From Rostratula benghalensis (taxonomy: Eukaryota; Chordata; Aves; Charadriiformes; Rostratulidae), in the NCBI GenBank assembly GCA_013399305.1, contig VXAI01000480.1, forward strand, positions 130,585 to 194,584: a stretch of DNA of 64,000 bases, written 5' to 3'. How positions within the stretch are numbered: position 1 is the stretch's first letter; every line of letters starts with the position of its first letter. Both the position numbers and the translations under genes were made by a program. The notes beneath the pieces were generated by a model. It did not search any database. It had not been told where the DNA came from and saw only the letters and a list, made by a program, of their open reading frames with translations. Shown one piece after another: positions 42,643 to 54,827 of the stretch.

Positions 42643-45600
42643 GCAGCAGCAGGTTCAGAGGAGACCCCTCCCCAGGAGGGGAGCCCGAGCTGGGACTGGT
42701 CGCTGACAACAATTACAGCCACGGAACAGCCTCGAGGTCTGTTTGGGGCAGGATGTGACAACGTACCAGCAGCTGCCTGGACAGCGTGGAGACCAGCCAC
42801 AGCCTCTTACTGCCCGAGGAACACCCGGAGAGCGGGCAGAGAGTACCTGAGCTCCCGAATTCCTCTACGGGGAGCGCCTACAAGCCACAGCCAGACCTCT
42901 CTGGACCCTGCCACGGAGGTGGCATGATCCAGAGATGGCTGCTGTCCCCCCTGCTGCCTTCCCAGCCCCCTGCTGCCACACTGTGTCTCCAACCTTTTTA
43001 CAGTTTTCTAAGGGAAGGGGCTGAGCAGCCTTTGTGGGTTTTTTTCAGTAGTTTTTTAGGAAACCACTTGCCTTTTGCAAATAAGCTGCCTGTTTCCCCA
43101 CCTAGGGAGGGAAGAGAAGCTCTTGCACATGGAGGACAACAGTTGCTCCCTCTCCTCTTCCCCAGCCTGAACTATGCTGTGTTTTTCTAACAGGACCCAG
43201 TCACTGTCAGGAGTTTCCAGAGGTGGCAGAGTCCCCACTGCAGAGGAGGGCCCTTGCCTGCCCGCGTGTCCTTTCCGCTGTTCAGTTGCATCCTCCAGAG
43301 GACAAAGAAGTGCAGGTTTTAAAGCTCTTCCTGGTTTAACGCAGTGGGATTCAACGACTTCTGAAAACTTTAAGCTGAGAAGAGTAGAGGCTTGGTTGGG
43401 AAAGGGGCATTTGAGAAATGGGACATCCCCAAGGGGGTGGCCAACAGACTGCTAGACGGGCAACTCTCCCGGCCCCTGAGGGCTGCAGTTAATTGAAATT
43501 AAATGGAGCAAGTAGCAGTTGCTCTTGGATTCTTTTTTTTTTTTCTTTAATTTTTTTTTTATTAATTGGGAAACAGTCCTCAGAGGTGTCCTGCTCCGAG
43601 CAGTATTCCCTGTGAAGGGTATGGGTCCCAGCTTGCCACGCTTGGCCGCGTTCAAGGAGAGGAGGCGGCGTTCGGAGCGTGCCGGGACCGGTGCCCTGCG
43701 GGGCCTGTGGGCAAGCGAGGGGGTTGTTGTAGATGTTGTCTGGTGATAGGAACGGAGCAAGGCCTGAGGGAGGCACCACAGAAACCTGGAAAGTCGTGTG
43801 GTGTCCCCTCCCGGGGCGCCTGCTGTGCCCCCGTAGTTAGCTCGGAGCATGCTTAGCCTCGTGCCGAATGACGAAGCAGTGTCTGTGTAGAAGTAGTTTT
43901 TGACCTTACAGGAGTGTTGATGGATTTGGATTTCATTGTTGTTGGGGGTTTTTTTTTGTCCTCTTTGCCGCTATAAATTAGGCAAAGACAGCCATAATCC
44001 TGGGAATATTTCCATGGGTCTGCAGAAACCCTCCCCAGCACCCAGCTGGACCTCAGTGGACCTGTGTAAGGGCAGTGGTGGCTCCTTGGGATCTGCTTCT
44101 CTTTTCCCTCACCTGGTGACCACGAGAGGAGCCCACAGGTTCCACACACACTGCCTGCGAGTCAGGGCAGGATGAGGTCTGGCACCTTGGGAATCTGCTG
44201 GGGACTCTGTGCTGGATTGTGTCTGGGCAAAGCCCTTCCCTCTCCCAGGGGCGATGAAGAAACATCGTGATTTCCGTGCGTAGCCAGGGAAGGGCTTTTC
44301 TGGTTTGGGGGTTAGAGGAGTTCTTTTTTTTTTTTTTTTTTTCCCCCCCTTTTTTTTGTTCTTTTTTCCTGCCTTTTTTTTTTTTTTTTTTTTTGCATGA
44401 AGTATTCTCACAACTGTATGGGGCTGGAGCTGCTGTAGTAATATTTGTTTCAGGTTATTTAAGAAGGGAAGGAAGTAACTGTGGATGGCAAAAGGGCCTT
44501 TCTTTCCCACCCCGTGCCAGTGTTCATATTTTATTCCTACAGGAGCAGCCTTCTTTTGAAATAGAGATCAGCTCCAAGAAAGGTGTGTTTGGTTTGCATC
44601 TCCATCGCTGTAACCTGGAGGGAGGAGGGTGGGATTTGGGAGCAGGGGAGAAAGAAACTTGAGGACAAATTTCTCATGTCATCTTCTGCCGCCCTCTGAG
44701 ACTTCTCTCCTGTGGCTGTGACCCACGAGGTGGAGCTGGGAACGGATCCTTAAATTGTGTGCTCCTCTGCTCCTCCACTGTCAGCAACCAGGAACAGAGA
44801 CCATTTTCCTTAACGCTCTTCTCCTCAGGTGCTGGTTGGGATTCTTTTCCTTGCCAGAATAATCTGAATAGTGGCTTTTTGATGAGATCTGTCTCGGGCT
44901 CGGCGTTTGTTAAAAAGTCTTTTCATTGAGGCATGGCAGGGCCGGGTGATGGATGGTTCTGAGAGGCACTTTCCATTGCAGTCCTCCCCTCTTCTGAACT
45001 AATGAAAACCCATTCATCATCGGCTATTTCCACAAATGCCCTAAATCTGTGGTTAGCAATGAGACAACCCTACTGTCGAACGTGGCGCAGCAGAGCACTA
45101 ACTCCCTCTCCCTGCTCCAGTGGGCAGTGAAAAAGGGGCTTCTGCTGTGTTTCAGAAGAGCAGTGCTCCAACACCTCCCCACCGTGCGCCTCCCGACCCT
45201 CATCCCTTCCCCGTTTGCCCTTCTCTTGCTTCAAAAGGGGAAAACCTTGTCTTACAGAAGCTGGCTCTGAATGGGAGGGCTGAGGTTTGATGTTTGCTTC
45301 TGTCTCACGGTGACAATTACTGTCAGCAACCAAAGAACAGCGGCTTCCTTGCTGGAGGAGAAGCGCTGCTGATTGCAGGTACCTTGAGAGACCTAATTCT
45401 TTTGGCAAATGAGGATCTTAATTATTCATAGAAAGCCTCGGCAGAACATTAATAAATGGAACAGAGGGGAAAATGGTTCACGTGTGAGATCAGGATGAAC
45501 AAATGGGAAAAAAAAAATTAATAATCTTTCAGCTTTCCCTTCTTTGCCTGACGTTTGATGAACAGCAGCGAGGTGTGAGTCTCTGCTCTGGATCCTTCTG

Positions 45601-48490
45601 ACCAGCTCAGCGAGAAGGAACGAAGCTTTGCTGTTACAGGATGGGCCAGAAGCAGAGGCTCAGAAAATGCATGCGTCTGATGGATGTGTTTGTGGCTGAC
45701 AGATGCCAGTACAGAACTTTCCAGGCTGAGGAGGGATGTAAATGGGGTCCAGACCTAGAGCTGGCCTGGCAGGAGGAGCTGCAGACCACCAGCAGCACCG
45801 CAAACTCCCTCGCCTCCCCGGGCTTTGGTTCCTCCTCCTCCTCCTCTTCCACAAAGCAGATAATTGCCCTCGCTGAAGGACTGTTGGACTTAAATTACCG
45901 GCATCTCTGAGGTGCCTGGAGAGCCGAGAGAAGGAAAGGTTAGTGCAGGCCAGGCTGGTTAATACACCAAGTCCTTTGAGGGATTTTAAACCAGAGGTAA
46001 AAAAACCTTTCTCTGCCCTAAAAGCCGCTGCAGAGCCCCCCCCGGTAACACACGCTACGTTCTTAGGCAGCCTCACATCAAAGGTACCGACCAGATTGGC
46101 TTTGATATCTGTAGGTTTGATTTTTTTTTTTTAATTTTTGTGTGTGTGTGTGTGAGAACACACTGAAGCAAATTCTTGATGGAAGGAGAGCAGCTCTGCG
46201 CTTTGTTTTACATCTCCCAAGGATCAGACTCGGGGCGGGGGGGGGGAGGAACTTGAAATTAAACAGCACCATTAATGAAAAAACCAGGTGACCTAAAGCC
46301 TTTTGAGCTGCTGCATCTGGGCCACAGAGATCAGCTGCCCTGTTACTCAGGGGAGAGGTTATTTTTAGTTCCGAAATGGTCTCCTTACACTTGACAGCAC
46401 AGGCGAGCGTAGCACGCACGCCCCCCACGCTGGAAGACGATTTCCTTGTGCACCAGAGAAAGCAATTAAATGCCTGCTTTTGGAAAAGGGCTGCAGACAC
46501 GTAATAAAGCCCCCAAAAGCGGTGAGGTTGGCCTTTCCCAGAGTAATTCACAATTGTGACCCTTACCAGAGCGCGGTGTGTAAAGGCAGTGCCTGCTCCG
46601 AGGGGGAAAAAAAGAACACGAGCTACAGCCCTAATCGTCTCCGTGCGAGGTCCTGCCTCCTCCACCAGCTTCCCTCCCTCCTGCCCGAAAATCAGCAGCT
46701 GGGATCATGGTGGAAAGGAGACACTTGTGAAAAAAGACCCTGGCAGGTCCAGGGAATCCAGAGGAGCAGCCCTCACCTCCCGCCGCTCGCAGCCACGGGG
46801 CTCCCTGGTCCCCGCTGAGCTCACGCCTGGAGGGTGAGGGTCAAAGGTACCACAGTCAGTCTCCTGGGATGCCACCGTCACCCACAGCTGTAGGAAGTTG
46901 CCAGGTGGAAAGGAAGGGCAGGGGAGGCTGGTGTCACCTCTGTCCCCAGGGTGGGCAGGGAAGGGCTCTGCGCCCTTGTGTGCGTCCCCTTTGTAGTTGA
47001 TGGGGACTCAGACTCGGCTGCCACAAAGGTGAATTGTCACCCTTTCCTCTCATCCTCTGCACCAACATGAATTGTCACCTTTTCCTCACATCTTCTGCAC
47101 CAATGTGAATTGTCACCCCTTCCTCACGTCCCCCACCCCGTGTCTGTACACGTGTGACACCGTGTGCTCTGGGGAGAACAGGGCAGCTCTCCTTGCCCCG
47201 TCGCTGGCTTATTTTTCCCAAGGGCTGGTAGAATGAGGAGAGAGAGAGAGAGGATGCTGAGCAGTCACTGCCTTCTGTTTCTACCCATGCTGGGCTAACA
47301 GGGTTCCAAATCCCAGCAGGCAACAGACAGAAAACATTTGGCTCTGGCCTGGAGACATCAATGTCCAGATCTCGTTAGGAGCAGAGAAAACAGTGGCTGA
47401 GCCTCGAGATCTGGTGGCAGAAATGGCACCTCTCCTGGGGTCTTCATGGGAGCAGCACAGCTTGTGATGGGCTTGGAAATCCAAGGATGAGAAGCCAAGA
47501 TCTCTGCTGCGACAAGAAGGAAACCCTTACATCCCTGGGGGGGTCCCAAAGGTTTATGAAAAGGCTTAGAACCCCCAGATTGGAATATCCTACTCGGGGT
47601 GGGGGGTAGCACTGACAGCACGTACATCACCCTTGTTACCCTTGATGTAAATTCCTGATCTGGGAATTTATGGCGTTGTTCTACATCCCAAGGAGCACAG
47701 CAACCTCTTTTTCTACTCAGCCACTCCCAAAACTGATCATCTCAAGCCTGAGCATCTCCAGGGAGCTCTGGTTTCCCGCACGTGTCCTGCCCTCACGGAG
47801 GAGGCTGCTCAAGACAGACAGGGGAGGTATTTAAAAGGAATTTTGAATAAAGCTTCAAGAGGAGAGCCTTGATCAATCCCCACACGTCACACGAGGAAGG
47901 AGACAAACACAGAAACCCCCACCAGGCTGAAACACAGAGACTTCAGATGGTGGTTTACCAAGTGTCTGTGAGAAGGAACAACCAACACTCTGAGGCTGTA
48001 CCAGCAGCCTCCCTGGGAAGGCAGGAGCTGCCTCTCTCAGACAGGGTGCCTTTTTTTGGTGGTTTGTTTTTTTTTTAAATCTACAGCAAAGGGGCTTTCT
48101 CCACAAATTAGCATGCACGAGGCTGTGGGAGCATTTAGTATTCAGAAAGCATCGGTCTGAGAGAAACCCATTCTGCTGCTGCTGCAGGTGACAAGCAGGG
48201 GTGGTGCAGGGCAGAGCTGCCTCCGCAGGAACTTCCCCAGGGAAACCCCATCTTTCCTCTGCAGGACCTCACAGGCACCACAGAGACTCCCTGCTTCCAG
48301 GAAAAGAGCTGGGACAGAGATACACAACACCCCCAGGAAGCTCAATCCTTATCCCCTTCATCTCTTGAAATAAACCCCATTTTTATCTCCAAGCCGGTTG
48401 CCCACCCAAGTACTGCTCCCCGCCACCCAGATCCCACAACTCCCCCCTGTGTTGGAAAAGGGCAAAGATCCAGTCACCTGCTGCAATAAA
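42643..48490. other. HOMER3 3' UTR and intergenic stretch to DDX49
   Basis: HOMER3 and DDX49 converge here. The HOMER3 3' UTR begins at 42643. Candidate end signals are ATTAAA near 43498, followed by a T-rich tract, and AATAAA near 45451; neither is decisive. The stretch also holds a T/C-rich block (44320-44395), a (GT)n run (46140-46154) and a 40-bp tandem repeat (47030-47135). The open frame at 45641-45910 has no recognisable family. Confidence 0.6.
47030..47135. repeat. Minisatellite, unit about 40 bp
   Basis: About 2.6 imperfect copies of a unit beginning GTGAATTGTCACCCTTTCCTC and ending CTCTGCACCAA. Copies differ by substitutions and a few bases in length. Confidence 0.8.
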
Positions 48491-48492
48491 TA

Positions 48493-48498
48493 TTTATT
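48493..48498 (-). terminator. DDX49: Candidate DDX49 distal polyadenylation signal
   Basis: TTTATT on the plus strand reads AATAAA on the DDX49 strand, about 1.05 kb after the stop codon. A second match at 49237-49242 lies only about 300 bases after the stop and is an equally good proximal candidate. Confidence 0.5.
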
Positions 48499-49542
48499 TG
48501 GGTACTGACCATGAAAAAAACATGCCTACTTTTGTAAGAAATAACAGAACTTCAGTCTCGAGAAAGACTTCCTCACAGGAAGCTTTGACCGTTAAGAGAA
48601 GGCACTGAGGATTCATCCCGACACCGGAACGGAGCTGCCCAAACCCTGGCCTCAGCTCCTCGGGGAATTTTGGTTTCCCTGTGGAGATGGAACCAGCCCC
48701 CTCCAGCATAACCTCTTCCAAACACACGTGATGCAAATCTACTCAGGGAAGCCTACAGAGCAGACCCAGTTTGAACCACTCTGGTTTCTCTCAGGTGGCA
48801 CCAGAAACAAGGTGATCCTGCTCCTGGGGTTCTTTCTGTGCCAGAAGAAGTCTTTGAACTGACCCATCATCCAGGGAAACAGAATCCCCAGAGCCCTGGT
48901 CCCCAAATTATGACTCTGAGATCCCCATGGGCAGCAGCCCAGGGCTGGAGTCTGAGCCAAGTCAAAGAACTGAGGCAGGAGCATCATTTACATGAATAAA
49001 ACAGGATTGTGCCCAGGAGACCCCAGGACCAGGGACATAATACAACCTCCCCATGTGTTCCAGGAATTTTCCTCTTGGAAAACTCCGGGCTATGGCACAG
49101 ATCAGGGCTGAGCTCATTTTGCCACAGTATTTTTAGGCTCAGGGGAGACTCTGCTGATATAAAAAAAAGAAGTGAGTGGCGAGCATCAAAAGGGAAAGAG
49201 CAATGACTGAATGAAGGGGGAAGAGAGAGGGGAATCTTTATTTCCCTTTATGTCACCAAGAATCCAGGTCTGGCCTCTCCTTTGCTGGAGGAAGGAAACA
49301 TGCTCTTGAGAGACATTTTTCCAGGGACTGCTCCAGCCTGATGGGAAGGGCCCAAGCCAGCAGCGTCGTGCAAGGAAGGAAAAATAACAGAGACATCTCA
49401 AAGAGTCCCTTCTCCCCTCACCCACCTCCCCCTTAGGCTCCAACACCAATTTCTGGTCAGAAGTGTCCACATTAAAACACTTTAAATCCCAGTGTTCCCC
49501 AAGCAGCAGCAGCAGCCTCAGGGCAGCCCGAGCCAAGGGATG

Positions 49543-52500
49543 TCATTTCTCCTCCGCAGCAGGCGGTTTGTTCCGCCGCTCCATCTTCTTCTGCAGTTTC
49601 CTCTTCAGCTGCAGCTGCTTTTTCTTCTGCAGCACCTGCTGCACCTTCTCACGGCACTGCTTGTTCTTCTTCCTGATCTTGGCCAGCTCCGCTTTCCTTT
49701 TTGCCTCCAGATCTGGGTCCTGCAATGGCAAAGGCCAGGACACCAGTGACATGGCCAGGGCCAGCCCCTTTGCCTTTCCTGGGCGACCGAGCAGGGTGCA
49801 AAAGTCAAGACACCACCTCAATGCACTGCTTTGATGTCGGTCCCCCCTTTTAAGATAAAAATTCCCCAGCCCAAAGGGGAGTCAGGTGGACACACCACAG
49901 GAAATGTCACTCCTTTCCCACACCCATGGGACTGCACCAGCCACTGATCATAGTTTATAGGGCAGCCACTCTCACCTTCCCTTCCAGGATCATCTGTTTC
50001 CGCTTATTTATTTCTTTCTTCTCATCAAAATCCATTCCCTCCAGTTCCTGGCAAAGCAAAACCACAGCAACGCCATCAGTAACCGTGTCTGAGAGGGAGG
50101 AAAGCAGAGCAGCTCTAAAGGCTCACAGAACCTCACACCTGGGAGCCTGCAGACCTTCCCCTGGCAAAGGACTAGACTCAACACTCAGCAGCATAAAAAT
50201 GTGCAGTAACAGAGCAAATCCAGGGAAGATCATTAAAACAACCCTCCAAGAGCTTTGAGTGGAGCCATAGGATGAGGGGGAAGGGTTTGACACTGAAAGA
50301 GGGGAGATGGAGCTGAGATCTGGGGGAGAAATTCTTTGGGGTGAGGGTGGTGAGAGCCTGGCCCAGGTTGCCCAGAGAAGCTGTGGCTGCCCCATCCCTG
50401 GAGGGGTTCAAGGCCAGGTTGGAGGGGGCTTGGAGCAACCTGGTGTGGTGGGAGGTGTCCCTGCCCAGGGCAGGGGGTGGCACTGGGTGGGGGTTTAAGT
50501 TCCCTTCCAACCCAAACCACTCTATGATTCCCCTAGAAAGAGGGAAAAAAAAAAAAATCCTATTTATGTGCTCAAAAGCAGTGTATCCAGAGGCACATGA
50601 GACTGCAAGGAATCTCCTGCTTACTCCCAGCTGCCCAAGAGCTCCAACCCCCTGGACACTGTGTTTGCACACTCACAATTTCACATTGCCTCCTGGTGAC
50701 GTTCACTTGAGTGATGATGTTAAGCACAGACTGCTCCTCCACAGAGAACTCCTGCAGCTTCAGCTCTGAATCAGGGCGAGACATTTACAGACCACAGTTG
50801 GTTACAAAAACCAGGGTAGGGGCAGGTTCTCCACGAGAGAAAAACCCCCATGTGGTTCCAGTGGTTATCAGTGGATTTGTTGTCATAGGCTCCAATCACT
50901 CTGTCTCCTTCAGGCCTACAACAAGGGATTTAAATCCCCCTCCCCTTCTGCCTACAGTTCCCCCCCTACAAGGGCACACACAGTGGTGAGGAAGTAAGGA
51001 AGAAGGTGGCTGCTTTAATAAAAAGGTTGTGGAGAGAGTTCAACAAGCAGTTCTTCCTCCACCAGAAAAGGCAGGAAAACAAACCCCTTCAGGGTTTGGC
51101 ACCCTCAAACAGCAGAATCAAAGCTGGTGGAGATGCAAACGCTCCTGCTCTTCTCCAAGCCTCAGCCACAGGGGGAAGAGAAAGAAAGCATTTTATGCCA
51201 ATGTTCTGGCTGATACATCCCTGCACCCATGGAATCTGCACTCCAAGTCCCACAGGCAGAAGGCAGCACAGGGGATCCTAGGTTTTAGCAGCCCGAAAGG
51301 TGCCCCACTTACTGATCTCCTCCTCGATGGCATGCACCAGGTGGATGTCGTACTGCGTCACCAGGGTAATCGCGAGCCCTTTGCGACCTGGGGGGTGGAA
51401 ACACAGCGATGTATGAATCCTGAAACGGGCAGGGGGAGGTGAAGCCCAACCCCACACCAAATTCCATCCATCCCCAGGAGTCAGCCCAGCACATTTTGGT
51501 GATAGGGCGTTCAGAGGTGGCTTTTTTTTTTTTTGCCCTGAAAAAGAAGTCAGGGGGAGCTGTCGCTGCAATCTTAGGGCGGAGAGGAGCCGGCGTTGAC
51601 TGAAAAAGCCTGTGCTGCAGCTGCTCTGCAGCCCCCTCACACCCCCTTCAGGGCTCAGCCCCAGCTCTGGGACCCCTCTCTCAGCCAGCACACGGCAGCT
51701 TTTCCCCGCTCACCCGCCCGGGCGGTGCGGCCCACCCGGTGAATGTAGATTTTCGGCAGGCCAGGAGTGTTGTGATTGATGACAACTTGTACTGCAGGAA
51801 TGTCCAAACCTCTGGAAGGCAGGGAAAGAGAAGAGAAGAGAAGCAGCACTGATTTAACCCATGCTGTTTAAGTTCCTGTCCCCTGCTTTCCCCAAGAGCC
51901 CCGTATTCTCATGAATACGTGACTCTGTTGACTCCAGTCAGTTCCAGGATAAACTCTCTCCTCGTGCAACCCTCTAGCAGTCACAAACCACGATGTCACC
52001 CCGAGCCTGCCCTTCCCTCCTAGACCCAGAGAACACACAAAGACTCATGGAAATCCTTCTCCTTCTAGAACAATCCCCCCCCCCCCCGCTGCAGCAGAGC
52101 AAGCCAGGAGCAGAGCTCCATCACACACAGGCGGCTCCAAAACACAGCCCAGGGACGTTCCACAACAGAAGTGAACAACCCTGTCCCACCCAGGCAAGGA
52201 GAATTTAAAGCTCTTGTTAAACCCATCATCCAGGGCAGGAGGGACCTTTCAGATCATCGAGGCCAACCATCAACTCAACACTGCCAAAGCCACCGTTAAC
52301 CCATGCCCCTCACCACCACATCTGCCTGGGTTTGAGGATCTCCAGGGGTGACGACTCCACCACCGCCCTGGGCAGCCTCTTCCAAGGCTTGGCAACCCTT
52401 TCAGTGAAGAAATTTTCCCAAATATCCATGCTAAACCTCCCCTGGCGCATCCTGAGGACGTTTCCTCTTGTCCTAACCATGTCCCTTACCTGGCAGCAAC

Positions 52501-52778
52501 ATCAGTGGCAACGAGAATCTTAAAGATGCTGGACTTGAACTTTGCTAAAGCTGCAAATCGTTGTCGCTGTGAAGGGAGGAGTCAGCGTGAGGGACCCTGA
52601 GATCCACAGAAGCCACAGGACAGGGACAGATGCCCAGCTCAGGGATGGAGCTGAAGCATCTACTGCCCACATCCATCCCTCACTCACCTGTTTCATCATG
52701 GAATGCAGAGCTACGGAAGGAAAACTGTATTTCCTGAGCATCATGTTCAGGACCTGGCAGTCCCTTGAAGGAGGAGGG

Positions 52779-52816
<38 letters not shown>

Positions 52817-54827
52817 AGTGTAAAAATCAGAACTCGACAGGGAAGTGTAAAGCTGATGGATCAGGACAGAGCTGGGGTTCCTCAAGAAGCCCTCACACCC
52901 AATTACCACAGCTCTGTTAATTACTGGAGCACTCTGATGGAGGTAAGGAATGGGACACACAACCCCCCTGCACCTCTTTCAGCCCCGAGAGTGCTTAAAG
53001 CAAAAGGTGTTTCTCTACCAAACTTCAGAGTAGAAGACTAGACTAGAAGACTAGACTAGAAGACTAGACTAGAAGACTAGACTAGAAGACTAGACTAGAA
53101 GACTAGACTAGAAGACTAGACTAGAAGACTAGACTTAAGGAATCAAATCCCACTCCAAGCCAATACCCAATAAAGCAGGGATTTCAAACCCAAGTGGAAA
53201 TGTCAAGTCACGCATCCATCACAGAACGATAAGGGGTTGGAAGGGACCTGTGGATACCATCTAATTCCAACCACGAGGAATAAACCCACTCACTTGCAGG
53301 TTTTGGTAAAGATAATGATAGACCAGTCTTTGTGCTCATCCTGGAAGGTCTGGACTAAGTGGACAAGGTGGGCATCCTTGATTGCTTCAGGTACAAGCAG
53401 GTAGCGCTGGTCCAGTTCATCCACCGTCCTCACCCTGCCAGGAGGGGAAGGCAAAGCACCCTTTTTTGGGGAAGTGAAGGTGGAACAGAGGGGAAAGGCA
53501 GAGGGGGCAGAAGGAAACGGAGAGGAAAGAGGATTCCTCATCTGCTCTGTGGTGGGTGAAGCCTTACTGGGACGCAGCCTCCCAGAAGAAGGGTCTGTTG
53601 GCAGCCAGGCCCTGCAGCTCCTTCAGCGTCTCGGTCAGCGTGGCGCTGAACAGCAGGGTCTGTCTGCGGGCTGGGAGAGCGTCCAGGATCACCTCCAGGT
53701 CCGGGGTGAAGTCAGCACAGCCCTGCTCCAGCAGCCGGTCAGCTTCATCCAAAACCTGGGCAGGGCCAAAAAGAAAGGAGAGGGCCCACGCCCGGGCCTA
53801 CAGAGCTAAAGATCTTAAAAGCGTTAAAAAAAAAAAAAAAACAAAAAAAAAAACCCCAAAAAACCCCCAAACAAACAAAAAAACTCAAAGCAAAACCAAC
53901 CCCCCCAACCCCCAGGGAACTGCCTTACCAAAAACTTGATTTTTTTGAGGCTGAAGGTGCTGGAGCTGCGGAGGTGATCTGCCAGCCGGCCGGGGGTGGC
54001 GATGACAACGTGGGGTTTACGGGAGAGCTCCAGCGCCTGCTCCACCATCTCTGCTCCCAGAACAAGTGACAGAAAAGGGGTTTTTTTAACCCCCTAAAGC
54101 TGCAAAATGTCCCCCTCCTTACTCCCACCAGCCTCTGCCACCTTGGGAGCTTCGGTAACAGCTCCTCAGCACCGAGAAAACAACCTGCATGAAAACAAGA
54201 ACCTCCCCAGGGGCTCTCATCTCTCCCCACCCCACCTGTACTGGGGTACCAGTACCAGGTACTGGGGTACCAGTACTGGGGGGGCAGAGGAGGCTCCCAC
54301 CCCCGGGCAGCGACACTCACCCAGGCCACCCACCACCACGCAGTCCTTCAGGCCGAGGGGCTTCCCCAGGACACGGAACTGCTCGGCGATCTGGTACGCC
54401 AGCTCCCTGCCGGGGAAGGGAGAGCTGAAACGGGGCCGGGCCGCCGCAGACCAGGCCTCGTAAGACGGGCTCTCCCGGTGCGGACCCTCCCGGGGCCGCT
54501 CCGTTACCTGGTGGGCGTCAGCACCAGGCAGAAGATGCCGTAGGGATCCTCGGAGAGCACCTGCAGCACCGGCAGCACGAAGGCCGCCGTCTTCCCGCTC
54601 CCGGTCTTGGCGCACCCCAGGCAGTCCCGACCTGCGAGGGCGGGAGGGAGGGGCAGTCAGCGGCCGTTTAATGGCGGGACCGGGCGTGGGAGCGGGGAGC
54701 GGGAGCGCTCACCCTGGAGCACGGGCGGGATGCAGGCGGCCTGCACGGGCGTGGGCCGGCTCAGCCCCACCTGCCGCGCCTGCTCCGCCAGCCACGGCGA
54801 CAGCCCCAGCGCCCGGAACTCCGCCAT
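49543..54827 (-). CDS. DDX49: ATP-dependent RNA helicase DDX49 (DEAD-box)
   Basis: Thirteen exons join in frame to 480 codons (479 aa; human 483): 54827-54713, 54631-54508, 54406-54321, 54050-53929, 53755-53568, 53434-53294, 52763-52688, 52566-52490, 51811-51714, 51387-51313, 50765-50677, 50047-49976, 49719-49543. Helicase motifs appear in order: Q motif (PTPVQ), I (AKTGSGKT), Ia (PTRELAYQ), Ib (TPGRLADH), II (VLDEAD), III (SAT), IV (SIIIFT), V (ATDVAARGLDIP), VI ([10 protein letters not shown]). A lysine-rich tail follows ([15 protein letters not shown]). DDX49, related to yeast Dbp8, acts in the nucleolus in 40S ribosome biogenesis. Met at 54827 ([10 protein letters not shown]) matches the family; an in-frame ATG at 54908 would add 27 residues. 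All motif residues are intact. It is head-to-head with COPE. Confidence 0.97.
50250..50530 (+). mobile_element. CR1-type LINE 3' fragment in DDX49 intron 11
   Basis: The plus-oriented fragment, antisense to DDX49, contains GGGGTTCAAGGCCAGGTTGG and ends in CCAACCCAAACCACTCTATG. It is the same subfamily as the inverted copy at 27240-27510. Confidence 0.85.
52215..52478 (-). mobile_element. CR1-type LINE fragment abutting DDX49 exon 8 donor
   Basis: The minus-oriented fragment is sense to DDX49. Its 5' boundary (AGGACAAGAGGAAACG on the minus strand) starts about a dozen bases after the GTAAGG donor of exon 8 (exon ends at 52490). The tail is at 52215-52250. Confidence 0.8.
52779..52814. repeat. 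Long poly(A) run (poly(T) on the DDX49 strand)
   Basis: An A run of about 36 bases lies directly upstream, on the DDX49 strand, of the exon 7 acceptor (exon starts 52763). It supplies an extreme polypyrimidine tract for that splice site. Confidence 0.85.
53032..53135. repeat. 13-bp minisatellite in DDX49 intron 6
   Basis: About eight nearly perfect copies of AGAAGACTAGACT lie between exons 6 and 7 of DDX49. The homogeneity suggests a recent expansion. Confidence 0.95.
53222..53275 (-). mobile_element. CR1-type 3' tail remnant
   Basis: A fragment of about 54 bases with GGTTGGAAGGGACCTGTGG and CATCTAATTCCAACC, the extreme 3' end of a CR1 copy, lies about 20 bases beyond the donor of DDX49 exon 6. 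Confidence 0.65.

Noticed and set aside
45641..45910. Plus-strand open frame of 89 codons with a serine run
   Set aside because: The serine run comes from a (TCC)n repeat, no family resemblance is visible, and no promoter or splice context supports it.
54107..54463. Plus-strand open frames opposite DDX49 exons 2-4
   Set aside because: Shadows of GC-rich DDX49 coding sequence and the ACTGGGGTACCAGT repeat in intron 3.
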